Shown: positions 1 to 7,152 of the stretch, piece by piece | How the letters are laid out: each line of letters starts with the position of its first letter | Position numbering within the stretch: the first letter of the stretch is position 1 | DNA from: an uncultured Lachnospiraceae bacterium | Lineage (GTDB): Bacteria > Bacillota > Clostridia > Lachnospirales > Lachnospiraceae | DNA: 64,000 nt | NCBI GenBank assembly: GCA_947650155.1 | Contig: CANSUS010000014.1 | Span: 1-64,000 of the forward strand | Direction: 5' to 3' | Made by a program: the position numbers and the translations under genes | Notes under the pieces: model-generated | Seen by the model: only the letters and a program-made list of their open reading frames with translations | What the model was told of the DNA's origin: nothing | Database searches by the model: none

Positions 1-1
1 A

Positions 2-85
2 ACGATGGATATCTATGCCAAAGCTACGGAGGAAAAGAAAAAACAAGCATTGGACGAACTGTCCAAGAACCTAAAAATCTTTTAA
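2..85 (+). CDS. C-terminal end of a tyrosine integrase (partial)
   Basis: Only the last 27 codons are inside the window, ending in TAA at 83-85. The frame reads TMDIYAKATEEKKKQALDEL and then a short tail. A 'DIYAK..(T/A)..KK' ending close to the stop is typical of the C-terminus of Tn916/phage-type tyrosine recombinases (the Y of DIYAK lies after the catalytic tyrosine region). The catalytic residues themselves are outside the window, so the call rests on this short tail plus the direct repeats that follow at 141-166. If correct, an integrated element extends to the left and ends close to position 200. Confidence 0.5.
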   Translation, partial: TMDIYAKATEEKKKQALDELSKNLKIF

Positions 86-140
86 CATTGCAATTTAATA
101 TCTTCAAGGGAGTGTCTGACGCTGTTCTTCAAGATAAAAA

Positions 141-166
141 TTGACAACAATTTTGACAACAAATTT
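141..166. repeat. paired TTGACAACAA direct repeats
   Basis: Two nearly identical 12-14 base units, TTGACAACAATTT (141-153) and TTGACAACAAATTT (153-166), lie head to tail 55 bases after the integrase stop. Repeats of this kind beside an integrase gene are commonly arm-type binding sites for the recombinase. That role is inference. A short palindrome, GTACTG..CAGTAC, follows at 177-190. Confidence 0.45.
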
Positions 167-216
167 TATAAAAACCGTACTGAACAGTACCGAATAATAC
201 TTTTTTGAGAAACTGC

Positions 217-738
217 TTAGAGCCTCTCCGGTTCTGGGTATTCTACACCGAAAGTATCGACGGTAACACGCTGCATTACTTGATTTTCAAGGGGTCTGTT
301 GGAATAATCGGTAGCTGTTTCAGCAATGCGGTTCACCACTTCCATACCTTCTATGACCTTTCCAAACGCCGCATAAGCGCCGTCCAAATGGGGGCTGGTC
401 TTGTGCATAATGAAGAACTGAGAGCCCGCTGAATCAGGATGCATGCTGCGTGCCATAGAAAGCACTCCTTCGGTATGCTTTAAATTGTTTTCAAATCCAT
501 TCTGAGAAAATTCTCCTTTAATGCTGTAGCCGGGATCTCCCATTCCGTTTCCGTCAGGGCATCCTCCCTGAATCATAAAACCATTGATCACTCTGTGAAA
601 AATGAGCCCGTCATAGAATTTCTTTTGAATCAGGCTGATAAAATTGTTTACTGAGGTGGGTGCAATTTCAGGATATAATTCAGCCTTAATCACATCTCCA
701 TTTTCCATTGTAATAGTTACGATTGGATTTTGTGCCAT
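217..738 (-). CDS. Peptidyl-prolyl cis-trans isomerase, cyclophilin type
   Basis: A 173-residue single-domain cytoplasmic cyclophilin that catalyses proline cis/trans isomerisation in protein folding. The catalytic stretch FHRVINGFMIQGG (Arg of the active site) and the AGSQFFI motif are present, and the length is normal for bacterial PpiA/B-type enzymes. No signal peptide is visible. The start ATG at 738 has an AAGGAA ribosome site 8 bases upstream. Its 3' end faces the integrase end across about 130 bases, so this gene probably borders the integrated element. Its promoter, ribosome site and first four codons are duplicated at 1405-1497. Confidence 0.93.
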   Translation of the reverse strand: MAQNPIVTITMENGDVIKAELYPEIAPTSVNNFISLIQKKFYDGLIFHRVINGFMIQGGCPDGNGMGDPGYSIKGEFSQNGFENNLKHTEGVLSMARSMHPDSAGSQFFIMHKTSPHLDGAYAAFGKVIEGMEVVNRIAETATDYSNRPLENQVMQRVTVDTFGVEYPEPERL

Positions 739-821
739 ACTTGTATTCCTTTCTTAGAATTTATAGTTTAAAATATGGTTATTATTTTATATGATAATGG
801 AGCGTTCGTAAAGAGGTGTTT
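725..821. repeat. direct repeat copy A (cyclophilin 5' end and upstream region)
   Basis: About 97 bases covering the first codons, ribosome site and upstream region of the cyclophilin gene. They match 1405-1497 almost base for base, with one 3-base length difference in an ATT run and two or three substitutions. The two copies are offset by about 680 bases. Confidence 0.85.
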
Positions 822-822
822 G

Positions 823-935
823 AGCTTTGGACTGTTGTAGAAAAAAATGACATGTACGGAATTGGGAGGGCCGGAATCAGCTGGAGAGAGGAAAAAGTAG
901 ATAGCTGGATTCGGGAAATAGCAGGTCAGGCTTGA
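823..935 (+). pseudogene. decayed fragment of the neighbouring GNAT acetyltransferase
   Basis: The bases from 825 to the TGA at 933-935 read in frame as LWTVVEKNDM, GRAGISWREE and then SWIREIAGQA. This is the C-terminal part of the intact gene at 1557-2471 (its bases 2133 onward) with an internal in-frame deletion of about 228 bases. The deletion joins two AGAGGA(A) stretches and removes the acetyl-CoA-binding segment (QRKGYA). There is no start codon or ribosome site. It is a non-functional remnant left by duplication and deletion; the homology runs about 12 bases past the stop. Confidence 0.8.
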
Positions 936-974
936 CCGGACGAATTTGGCCAATCGGTCAACCGCTAAAAATGC

Positions 975-1003
975 TTGTGGCATTCTGAATATTGTGGTAT
1001 ATT
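975..1003 (+). promoter_or_regulatory. promoter of a candidate antitoxin RNA
   Basis: TTGTGG (975-980), a 17-base spacer and TATATT (998-1003) form a good sigma-A promoter. It points right toward the small toxin gene encoded on the other strand, with a predicted start near 1010. Confidence 0.5.
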
Positions 1004-1009
1004 AAACAT

Positions 1010-1122
1010 AAAGAAGGACATCTGCGCTAACAGATGCCCAACAGGAGCTGCCGATAGACGGTTAGCCCGATTAGTTAGATACAAAAAATAACCGTATCCT
1101 TTTGCGGGGGGCGGTTATTTTT
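1010..1122 (+). ncRNA. candidate antisense RNA antitoxin (type I system)
   Basis: No reading frame with a ribosome site is present. The stretch starts after the promoter at 975-1003, contains a small hairpin (CATCTG..CAGATG near 1019-1037), and ends at the terminator at 1083-1122. Its 3' end overlaps the 3' end of the hydrophobic 34-residue gene on the opposite strand. Convergent transcripts overlapping at their 3' ends are the arrangement of the TxpA/RatA class of type I systems. Transcription is inferred, not shown. Confidence 0.45.
1083..1122. terminator. bidirectional terminator shared by toxin gene and antisense RNA
   Basis: The arms AAAAAATAACCG (1083-1094) and CGGTTATTTTT (1112-1122) form an 11-bp stem with T-runs on both strands. 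The toxin stop codon (1115-1117 on the reverse strand) lies inside the right arm. Confidence 0.7.
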
Positions 1123-1219
1123 GTGTTTTATTATTGTCTTTGCTGCCGATGGCGTATCCGAGACCGAAACAGGTCAGGCATAAGCCAAGCACTGAAATCA
1201 ATCCTTCTATCGTCAACAT
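1115..1219 (-). CDS. small hydrophobic holin-like peptide, probable type I toxin
   Basis: A 34-codon frame starts at ATG 1217-1219, preceded 8 bases upstream by a strong AGGAGGG site. It encodes MLTIEGLISVLGLCLTCFG followed by a glycine-rich end of one membrane segment and a polar, lysine-containing tail ending KTQK. Short proteins with one N-terminal transmembrane helix and a charged tail, often annotated 'putative holin-like toxin', are widespread in Lachnospiraceae. They resemble membrane toxins of type I toxin-antitoxin systems. The adjacent convergent candidate RNA supports this. A hairpin (CGGAGGG..CCCTCCG, 1270-1290) sits in its 5' untranslated region and could block translation of the full-length mRNA. 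The toxic function is inferred from size, topology and layout only. Confidence 0.65.
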   Translation of the reverse strand: MLTIEGLISVLGLCLTCFGLGYAIGSKDNNKTQK

Positions 1220-1404
1220 TCGCTTCAGCCCTCCTTTCCTTTCGATTCCCTTTTGGGTTTCTATGTTATCGGAGGGTCACAGTCCCTCCGGAGAGGGCTA
1301 ACCGCCTACCATCTTGGTATTCCCAAATAAATACTACCATAATTCGACAGGAAGTTCAAACGCCAATGCTGAATTTATCATGAATTATTCTTCTTTCAGT
1401 ATTT

Positions 1405-1497
1405 GATTTTGTGCCATACTTGCATTCCTTTCTTATAATTTATAGTTTAAAATATGGTTATTTTATATGATAATGGAGCGTTCGTAAAGAGGTGTTT
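1405..1497. repeat. direct repeat copy B of the cyclophilin 5' region
   Basis: The second copy of the 725-821 repeat still carries the reverse-strand start codon and first codons of cyclophilin (MAQN), but the rest of that gene is absent. It lies just upstream of the intact acetyltransferase, so the ancestral order was probably cyclophilin and acetyltransferase divergently placed around this segment. Confidence 0.85.
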
Positions 1498-1556
1498 GGG
1501 GATGGACTGTTATATAAGATTTTTGAAAACAGGAAGATAAAGGGAAGGACAGAAAA

Positions 1557-2471
1557 ATGTTAGAAAGGGTTATTTTATTTTTGAATGGGACACGGGAGAC
1601 GGAAGAAACGGAAAGCTTCTTTCAGATTCTTTGTCAGGAAAAGATCCGGTATTTCTATTGGAACGCAGGGGGAAGTCAATTTGAGAAGGAAAGTGAATGG
1701 CAGCAAATAAAAGAAATGATAGTAAAAGAAATGGGCTCGAAAGCCGGAACGATTCTGATCAGTGATAATAGGGACGTATGTCAAAGCGCTTTATCAGAAA
1801 AGTATCCGGTAATTGTTTATTTAAACGGGTCAAATGAGGATAATGGAAATTCATTTCAGGGTGTGCGGTATGCGATAGAAAGCCTGAAGGGGATCGACGG
1901 GCGGTATTTGGAAAGAGTGTGCAGGAGATATGCAGGTCTGCCCTGGGAGATACTGCAGACAGGACGCTGCATTGTCAGGGAAACAACAGTAGAAGATGTG
2001 GATGCATTATATAAGATCTATGAGGAACCGTCCATTACAGAGTATATGGAAGGGCTGTTTGAAGACAGGGAAGAGGAGATACAGTATACAAAAGATTACA
2101 GAAAATCGGTTTATGAATTTTATGAATACGGGCTTTGGACTGTTGTAGAAAAAAATGACATGTGCGTCATTGGACGGGCCGGAATCAGCTGGAGAGAGGA
2201 GACAGAGACAGTAGAGCTTGGTTTTGTAATTGCAAAACCCTATCAACGGAAAGGATATGCTTTTGAAGTGTGCAGCGCCGTTTTAGCGTATGCTTATGAA
2301 GAACTGGATATTAGAAAAGTATCAGCTTATGTGGATAAGAGAAATCAGATTTCCAAAGCATTGTGTAAAAAGTTAGGGTTCGGGTTTCAGGGAGAAATTG
2401 TTTTGAAAAATGGATTTGGGAAAGAGGAAAAAGTAGAAAGCTGGATTCGGGAAATAGCAGGTCAGATTTGA
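1557..2471 (+). CDS. GNAT-family N-acetyltransferase (RimJ/RimL-like) with N-terminal HAD-like region
   Basis: A 304-residue protein. Residues 1-130 resemble the HAD-like domain that precedes some clostridial acetyltransferases (a sheet-like stretch ILISDNRDVC, then VIVYLNGSN). Residues 140-300 are an Acetyltransf_3-type GNAT fold starting at RCIVRETTVEDVDALYKIYE. It has a core strand VELGFVIAKPYQRKGYA, whose Q-R-K-G-Y-A is the pyrophosphate-binding loop for acetyl-CoA, and a late ALCKKLGF motif. It should acetylate an amine on a protein or small molecule; the substrate is unknown. The ribosome site is AAGGGAAGGA. A broken copy of its C-terminus lies at 823-935. Confidence 0.85.
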   Translation: MLERVILFLNGTRETEETESFFQILCQEKIRYFYWNAGGSQFEKESEWQQIKEMIVKEMGSKAGTILISDNRDVCQSALSEKYPVIVYLNGSNEDNGNSFQGVRYAIESLKGIDGRYLERVCRRYAGLPWEILQTGRCIVRETTVEDVDALYKIYEEPSITEYMEGLFEDREEEIQYTKDYRKSVYEFYEYGLWTVVEKNDMCVIGRAGISWREETETVELGFVIAKPYQRKGYAFEVCSAVLAYAYEELDIRKVSAYVDKRNQISKALCKKLGFGFQGEIVLKNGFGKEEKVESWIREIAGQI

Positions 2472-2556
2472 CCGGATAAATTTGATTCTCTTTCTCTTGA
2501 CCCATATCAGATTTCATTGTAGCATAATATTAGAAGCTTAATCACTTATTTTTAAG

Positions 2557-2648
2557 TCTGCCCAAGGCGGATAAGGGGTATAATGCTGAAAGAAAAGCAT
2601 TTTCAACTACTGATTATAAGTCCGCCAAGGCGGATAAGGGGTATAAAA
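2557..2648 (+). promoter_or_regulatory. two tandem leader hairpin/ribosome-site units before the EAL gene
   Basis: Two similar units follow one another: GTCTGCCCAAGGCGGAT then AAGGGGTATA and an ATG (2583), and GTCCGCCAAGGCGGAT then AAGGGGTATA and the ATG at 2649. Each has an inverted-repeat hairpin immediately ahead of the GGGG ribosome site. The second is the better paired and sits at the preferred start. They are divergent members of the hairpin family also seen before 13553, 17687, 29077 and 47291. Confidence 0.5.
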
Positions 2649-4316
2649 ATGAGAGAACAGGGATTCTGGCATGAAAATGAAAGCTACATAGATTCGATAA
2701 TGAATACGGTAAATATGCTGGCGGATGATACATATATTTACATTTTGCATCTAAAGCAGAACAGGGCATGGTTTTCGGAGACAGCAAGAGCTTACTTTGG
2801 AATTGAGGATACCTATATTTCAGATCATTATGAGATTATGCGTGGGCTGATCCATCCCGATGATTTTTGGGAGTATGAAGAGGGGATTCCGCAAAGGGTA
2901 CGGGGAAAAGATCTTGACAGGGAATTGTGCGTGCGGATGAAAGACGCTTCCGGGGAATATCACATGTTCAGCATCCATACGGATATTGTAACGGATGAGA
3001 AGAATGCAGAAGAATATTTGATCATTCTGCTGCATAATGAAAATGTTCTTCCAAGAATTGACGCGTTAACGGATTTATATTCTCAGGCAAGATTTGCATC
3101 GGACCTTGAGACGGAGATTGATAAGAAAGAGCCCTTTGCAGTTTTAATGATTAAGCTGGAACGGTTTAATAATTTAAATATTATTTATGGTAATGAATTT
3201 ACGAGCCAGATTTTAAAAGAAACCGCTTTGCAGTTTATTTTCATGATGGATGAAAACAGCGCGGTTTACCGCCTTGACGGTCCGAAATTCGGATTTATAT
3301 TCAAAGGATGTGGAAGAAAGGAACTGGTAAGTTTCGAGAGAACGCTCAGAGAAAAGCTGGCAAAAGGAATTCACGTAAACAACAAACAGATTGCATTGAA
3401 AATATGTGCTGGGGCGATTTTGATTGAACAGTATGACGGAAAAGCGGACTCTTTAAGTTCTAAAGCTGCTTATGCACTGGGGCATTCAGAAACAGAGCAT
3501 CAGGGAAAACTGATTATTTTTAATGATGAAGTTTGCACTTCAAAAAATGTAGATCTGGAATTGATGAAAGTGATTCATCAATCGGTCAGAGAAGGCTGTA
3601 AAGGTTTTTATGTAGAATATCAGCCGATTGTGGTTTCCGATACAGGGCGCATCATAGGAGCGGAGGCGTTGGTCAGATGGCGCAGAGAGCCCTATGGAAC
3701 AGTGCCGCCCGGCAGGTTCATCGAGTGGATGGAAACGGATCCGGGTATGTATGACCTTGGTAATTATGTATTGCAAACGGCTTTACAGGAAACAGCAGGA
3801 CTGCTTACCGTTCTGCCAGAGTTTGTACTCAATGTTAATGTGTCGGCAAGACAGATGGAGCGGGAAGAGTTTCGCGCAAAGGTATTGCATATTTTGGAGC
3901 AGACAGAATTTCCGGCAAATCATTTATGTCTGGAATTGACGGAACGGTGTAAAGATATGCCGTTAGAGATGATAAAGAGAGAAGTAGAATTTTTCCAAAG
4001 CTATGGTATCCGCATGGCGATGGATGATTACGGGACGGGAAGCGCATCTTCAGGAATTGTTCTGTATGCTCCGATGGATGAGATTAAACTGGATATGAGT
4101 TTCATCCGGGGAATTACAGAAGATACTAAAAAGCAGGCTATGGTAAAATCCATTGTAGAGTTTGCCAACAGCTGCGGTATGAGTACCTGCTTAGAGGGTG
4201 TGGAGACAGAGGAATTACAGAATTATCTGCGGATATATCAGGCTACCTGGTTTCAGGGGTATTATTACTCGAAGCCAATTGAAATTGAAAAGCTGTGGGA
4301 ACTGGTACAGGCTTAG
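2649..4316 (+). CDS. PAS-GGDEF(degenerate)-EAL cyclic di-GMP phosphodiesterase
   Basis: A 555-residue cytoplasmic protein if started at 2649. A 66-base longer frame from 2583 would translate the second hairpin unit and is less likely. A PAS-like sensor occupies residues 20-130, a GGDEF-like domain 135-290 and an EAL domain 310-550. The EAL domain keeps the signature and metal-binding residues: GAEALVRW, NVNVSARQ, LELTERC, MDDYGTG, DEIKLD and EGVETEE, so it should hydrolyse c-di-GMP. The GGDEF signature is replaced by LDGPKF, so cyclase activity is unlikely; the domain may bind GTP as a regulator. No membrane segments are visible. It stands alone and ends at a bidirectional terminator. Confidence 0.9.
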   Translation: MREQGFWHENESYIDSIMNTVNMLADDTYIYILHLKQNRAWFSETARAYFGIEDTYISDHYEIMRGLIHPDDFWEYEEGIPQRVRGKDLDRELCVRMKDASGEYHMFSIHTDIVTDEKNAEEYLIILLHNENVLPRIDALTDLYSQARFASDLETEIDKKEPFAVLMIKLERFNNLNIIYGNEFTSQILKETALQFIFMMDENSAVYRLDGPKFGFIFKGCGRKELVSFERTLREKLAKGIHVNNKQIALKICAGAILIEQYDGKADSLSSKAAYALGHSETEHQGKLIIFNDEVCTSKNVDLELMKVIHQSVREGCKGFYVEYQPIVVSDTGRIIGAEALVRWRREPYGTVPPGRFIEWMETDPGMYDLGNYVLQTALQETAGLLTVLPEFVLNVNVSARQMEREEFRAKVLHILEQTEFPANHLCLELTERCKDMPLEMIKREVEFFQSYGIRMAMDDYGTGSASSGIVLYAPMDEIKLDMSFIRGITEDTKKQAMVKSIVEFANSCGMSTCLEGVETEELQNYLRIYQATWFQGYYYSKPIEIEKLWELVQA

Positions 4317-4348
4317 TACGAAATTAAGTTTGTAAAAAACAGGATAGG

Positions 4349-4387
4349 AAAAGGCTGTGCATTTTTTCATGGATGCACAGCCTTTTT
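4349..4387. terminator. bidirectional terminator between EAL and ammonium transporter genes
   Basis: AAAAGGCTGTGCAT and ATGCACAGCCTTTTT form a 14-bp stem with T-runs on both strands, between two convergent genes. Confidence 0.85.
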
Positions 4388-4452
4388 GTGCCTGGCGGCG
4401 TGTGTTTTATACTAATTTCCCGTGATTCCGCGCAGCGGAATCTGTAACAGAT

Positions 4453-6216
4453 TTATTCCACATCCTGTAATGCGGCCTGATTTTCTTCGCCCGTTCTGAT
4501 CTTTACTACACGGTCCACATCATAGATGAAGATCTTTCCATCTCCGATATGTCCGGTGTAAAGTACTTTTTTGGCAGCTTCGATTACATCATCCACAGGA
4601 ATACTGCTGACAACAACTTCTACTTTTACTTTGGGCAGAAGGGTTGCATCGACTTCAACGCCGCGGTATTTTTCGCCGGAGCCCTTTTCAATACCACATC
4701 CCATAACCTGTGTTACGGTCATTCCTGTTACGCCAAGATCGTTCATAGCCTTTCTCAACTTATCGTAACGGCTGAGTTTAGCAACAATGACAACTTTGTA
4801 AATACCGGACAGATTGGGCTGTTTTACAACAGGTACGGCAGCATCTTTCATGGCAGGAGAAGCAGTAACATAATCGTCGTTTCCAAGATCAGTGTTGGCA
4901 TTGACCGCCATTGTCATGGTGTTGGAAACATCCATAATACTGAATCCTGAGTAGGCGGATGCAAGACCATGTTCCATTGCATCCAGTCCCACAATTTCCT
5001 CTTCTTCGCTGACACGAAGTCCGATTGTTTTCTTTAATACCAGGAAGGTAATAGTAATGGTAACAACAGTCCATGCGGCTGTAACAAGCATGCCAAAAAG
5101 CTGAATGCCAAGCTGTGCAAAACCGCCGCCATAGAAAAGTCCTTCTTTAATACCGGTTAAAGCAAAACCGGGTGCAGATGAGGTAGCGAAAAGTCCTACT
5201 GCAATGGTTCCCCAAATACCGTTAAGCATATGTACAGCTACCGCGCCGACAGGATCGTCCACGTGTAATTTATTATCTATGAACCAGACGCCGAATATAA
5301 CCAGAAGTCCGGAAACAAAACCAATGATGGCAGCGCCTGCACAGTCGGTCACGTCACAGGGAGCTGTAATCGCTACCAGACCTGCAAGAGACGCATTCAA
5401 ACACATGGAAACATCTGGTTTACCATATTTTATCCAAGTAAATATCATACATACAACAGTGGCTACTGCGGGCGCAACCGTCGTAGTGAGGAACACACTG
5501 CCCAGCGTAGGAATATCGGTTGCGGCAGCGCCGTTAAATCCATACCATCCAAACCACAGAATAAATACTCCTAAAGCGCCAATCACAAGGTTACATCCGG
5601 GGAAAGCGTTTACTTTTGTAATTTTTCCACTTTTATCTTTTGTAAATTTTCCAATACGAGGTCCAAGCATGGCAGCGCCGATCAGAGCACAGATACCGCC
5701 TACCATATGGATACAGTTTGAACCTGCATAGTCATGAAATCCCATATTTACCAAAAAACCATCGCCCCATGTCCAGTGCGCCTCAATAGGATAGATAATA
5801 CCGGATATGACGGCAGAGTAGATACAGTAAGTAGAGAACTTTGTACGTTCCGCCATAGCGCCGGATACAATTGTCGCGGTTGTGGCGCAGAACACAAGGT
5901 TAAATACAAATCCGGAAAAGCTGAAATCTGCATAATCTGTAAATACTCCGAATCCCGGTGTGCCGATGATGCCTAAAATATCTTTGCTGCCATCTGCAGC
6001 GGGGAGCATCAGCGATGCGCCGATCAAAAACCACATGACAGTACCAATACAAAAGTCCATCAGGTTTTTCATAATAATGTTACCGGAGTTTTTAGCTCTG
6101 GTGAATCCTGCTTCTACCATTGCAAAACCTGCCTGCATCCAAAATACAAATGCGGCGCCGATCAGAAACCATATTCCAAAGATCTGATCATTGACAATAC
6201 TTAATAATTCTTCCAT
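4453..6216 (-). CDS. amt: Ammonium transporter with C-terminal fused P-II domain
   Basis: A 587-residue Amt/Rh channel (residues 1-415, about 11 membrane segments) followed by a linker and a complete P-II/GlnK domain (473-587). The Amt part has typical motifs such as FVFWMQAGFAMVEAGF, HMVGG(I/V) and IGFVSGLL. The P-II part has GVTGMTVTQVMGCG, the T-loop EKYRGVEVD with the tyrosine equivalent to Tyr51, LPKVKVEVVV and HIGDGKIFIYDV, which covers the nucleotide-binding loops. In most bacteria P-II is a separate protein that plugs Amt when nitrogen is plentiful; here sensor and channel are one polypeptide. The gene is monocistronic, with AGGAGG before the ATG. Its long leader contains a terminator-like hairpin. 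Confidence 0.95.
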   Translation of the reverse strand: MEELLSIVNDQIFGIWFLIGAAFVFWMQAGFAMVEAGFTRAKNSGNIIMKNLMDFCIGTVMWFLIGASLMLPAADGSKDILGIIGTPGFGVFTDYADFSFSGFVFNLVFCATTATIVSGAMAERTKFSTYCIYSAVISGIIYPIEAHWTWGDGFLVNMGFHDYAGSNCIHMVGGICALIGAAMLGPRIGKFTKDKSGKITKVNAFPGCNLVIGALGVFILWFGWYGFNGAAATDIPTLGSVFLTTTVAPAVATVVCMIFTWIKYGKPDVSMCLNASLAGLVAITAPCDVTDCAGAAIIGFVSGLLVIFGVWFIDNKLHVDDPVGAVAVHMLNGIWGTIAVGLFATSSAPGFALTGIKEGLFYGGGFAQLGIQLFGMLVTAAWTVVTITITFLVLKKTIGLRVSEEEEIVGLDAMEHGLASAYSGFSIMDVSNTMTMAVNANTDLGNDDYVTASPAMKDAAVPVVKQPNLSGIYKVVIVAKLSRYDKLRKAMNDLGVTGMTVTQVMGCGIEKGSGEKYRGVEVDATLLPKVKVEVVVSSIPVDDVIEAAKKVLYTGHIGDGKIFIYDVDRVVKIRTGEENQAALQDVE

Positions 6217-6250
6217 AATGTTTTCCTCCTCATATTAGCAGACAAAACAA

Positions 6251-6288
6251 ATAAAAAAAGACAATGGGCTCTATGAGACGCCATTGTC
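6251..6288 (-). terminator. terminator-like hairpin in the amt leader (candidate attenuator)
   Basis: On the reverse strand, GACAATGG and CCATTGTC form an 8-bp stem followed by seven Ts, only about 35 bases before the amt start codon. Its place downstream of the amt promoter suggests conditional termination. Confidence 0.6.
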
Positions 6289-6328
6289 CTGCTGCTTTGT
6301 ATGCATATTATTTTTGCGGATAACAAGG

Positions 6329-6402
6329 CAGAATGAGACTGGCTCGGATTCTGTCTGCTGTCTGCAAATAGAAAGGCGCTATGGAATAACCACAGCGCCT
6401 TT
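6329..6402 (-). promoter_or_regulatory. two upstream hairpins of the amt leader RNA
   Basis: In transcript order, the first hairpin is a 12-bp stem AAGGCGCTGTGG/CCATAGCGCCTT with a 5-base TTATT loop (6373-6402). The second is CAGAAT/ATTCTG (6329-6353). They precede the terminator hairpin. Tandem hairpins before a terminator in nitrogen genes of clostridia are often ANTAR-protein antitermination targets. No glutamine-riboswitch core was recognised. The regulatory role is inference. Confidence 0.45.
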
Positions 6403-6417
6403 GCTTGATATGGATAC

Positions 6418-6446
6418 ATTCTACACTCGTTTTTTTCTGTTGTCAA
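6418..6446 (-). promoter_or_regulatory. sigma-A promoter of amt
   Basis: On the reverse strand, a consensus TTGACA (6441-6446), a spacer of exactly 17 bases and TAGAAT (6418-6423). The predicted start near 6411 gives a leader of about 195 bases. Confidence 0.75.
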
Positions 6447-6666
6447 TCATTAATTTTGAAAGTTTTATAATCAAAAGAATCTAACTTTCGATAACAATGC
6501 GCCCTGTTTTCTGTAAAAATGGCAATTTGTTTTATCATATTTTTTCATATTCTGCAGCACGTTCTTGTATAAGGAAATCTTTTTTGCCGCGCTTTTGTAC
6601 ATACACGGCAGTTACAACATGCCCTTGGCGTGCTGACGCAGCCTCAGGAACCAAGTATGAATACAT

Positions 6667-7152
6667 TCATGTTCTGTCCGTCTTCTTCTTTTCATAAAAT
6701 GTTAATGTAAGTCTTTCGTTAATGACCTTTATTTTGCCTGTCTGTTGATACCCCATTTTTTCATACAGATGACAGTTTTTAGGCTCCTGCAAAATGGTAT
6801 CCAGCTCCCAATTTTCATTTCCATGCAGTTCTTCGCACAGCTGGATTGCTTTCTGTGCAATCCCTTTTCCTTGAAATTCCGGTAGTATTAATATTGGAGA
6901 AATTCTTTTGTTTTTTCCATTTTCCTTTTTGTCAATAATACGGATAGCTCCTGCTTTTTGCTGCCCGATACAGATAAAATAGTAGAATGTAAAGTCCTGT
7001 TTCAAGCGTGCTTCTATTTTTTCCATGTTTTCATTTGCAGGACTGGTGTCAAAATCCTGATATTTCTCCAATAATTCTTTGAAAGCTTCAACCTGCATAG
7101 CGTGCAACTCTTTTGCGTTGTTAATGTCTGCCCTTAATAATGTTATTTCCAT
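6667..7152 (-). CDS. GNAT-family N-acetyltransferase
   Basis: A 161-residue single-domain GNAT protein. The acetyl-CoA-binding motif is LPEFQGKGIAQKAI, followed by a C-terminal HLYEKMGYQQTGK, both characteristic of the family. The start has a GGAGG site 9 bases upstream. The substrate is not predictable from sequence. It stands alone, with a possible promoter about 300 bases upstream (7465-7493). Confidence 0.85.
   Translation of the reverse strand: MEITLLRADINNAKELHAMQVEAFKELLEKYQDFDTSPANENMEKIEARLKQDFTFYYFICIGQQKAGAIRIIDKKENGKNKRISPILILPEFQGKGIAQKAIQLCEELHGNENWELDTILQEPKNCHLYEKMGYQQTGKIKVINERLTLTFYEKKKTDRT

Noticed and set aside
768-983. 71-codon reverse frame over the decayed acetyltransferase
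   Set aside because: It is antisense to a recognisable remnant and matches the shadow frame of the intact gene at 2007-2246; no ribosome site.
1010-1122. Riboswitch or tRNA-like RNA
   Set aside because: Length and folding do not give a cloverleaf or known aptamer; position and convergent terminator fit an antisense RNA better.
5204-5731. 175-codon forward frame inside the amt gene
   Set aside because: It mirrors the amt coding strand, with Pro/Thr/Ala-rich content typical of an antisense shadow of a membrane protein.
6217-6420. Glutamine riboswitch before amt
   Set aside because: Hairpins are present, but no conserved riboswitch core could be recognised; reported only as an unassigned leader.
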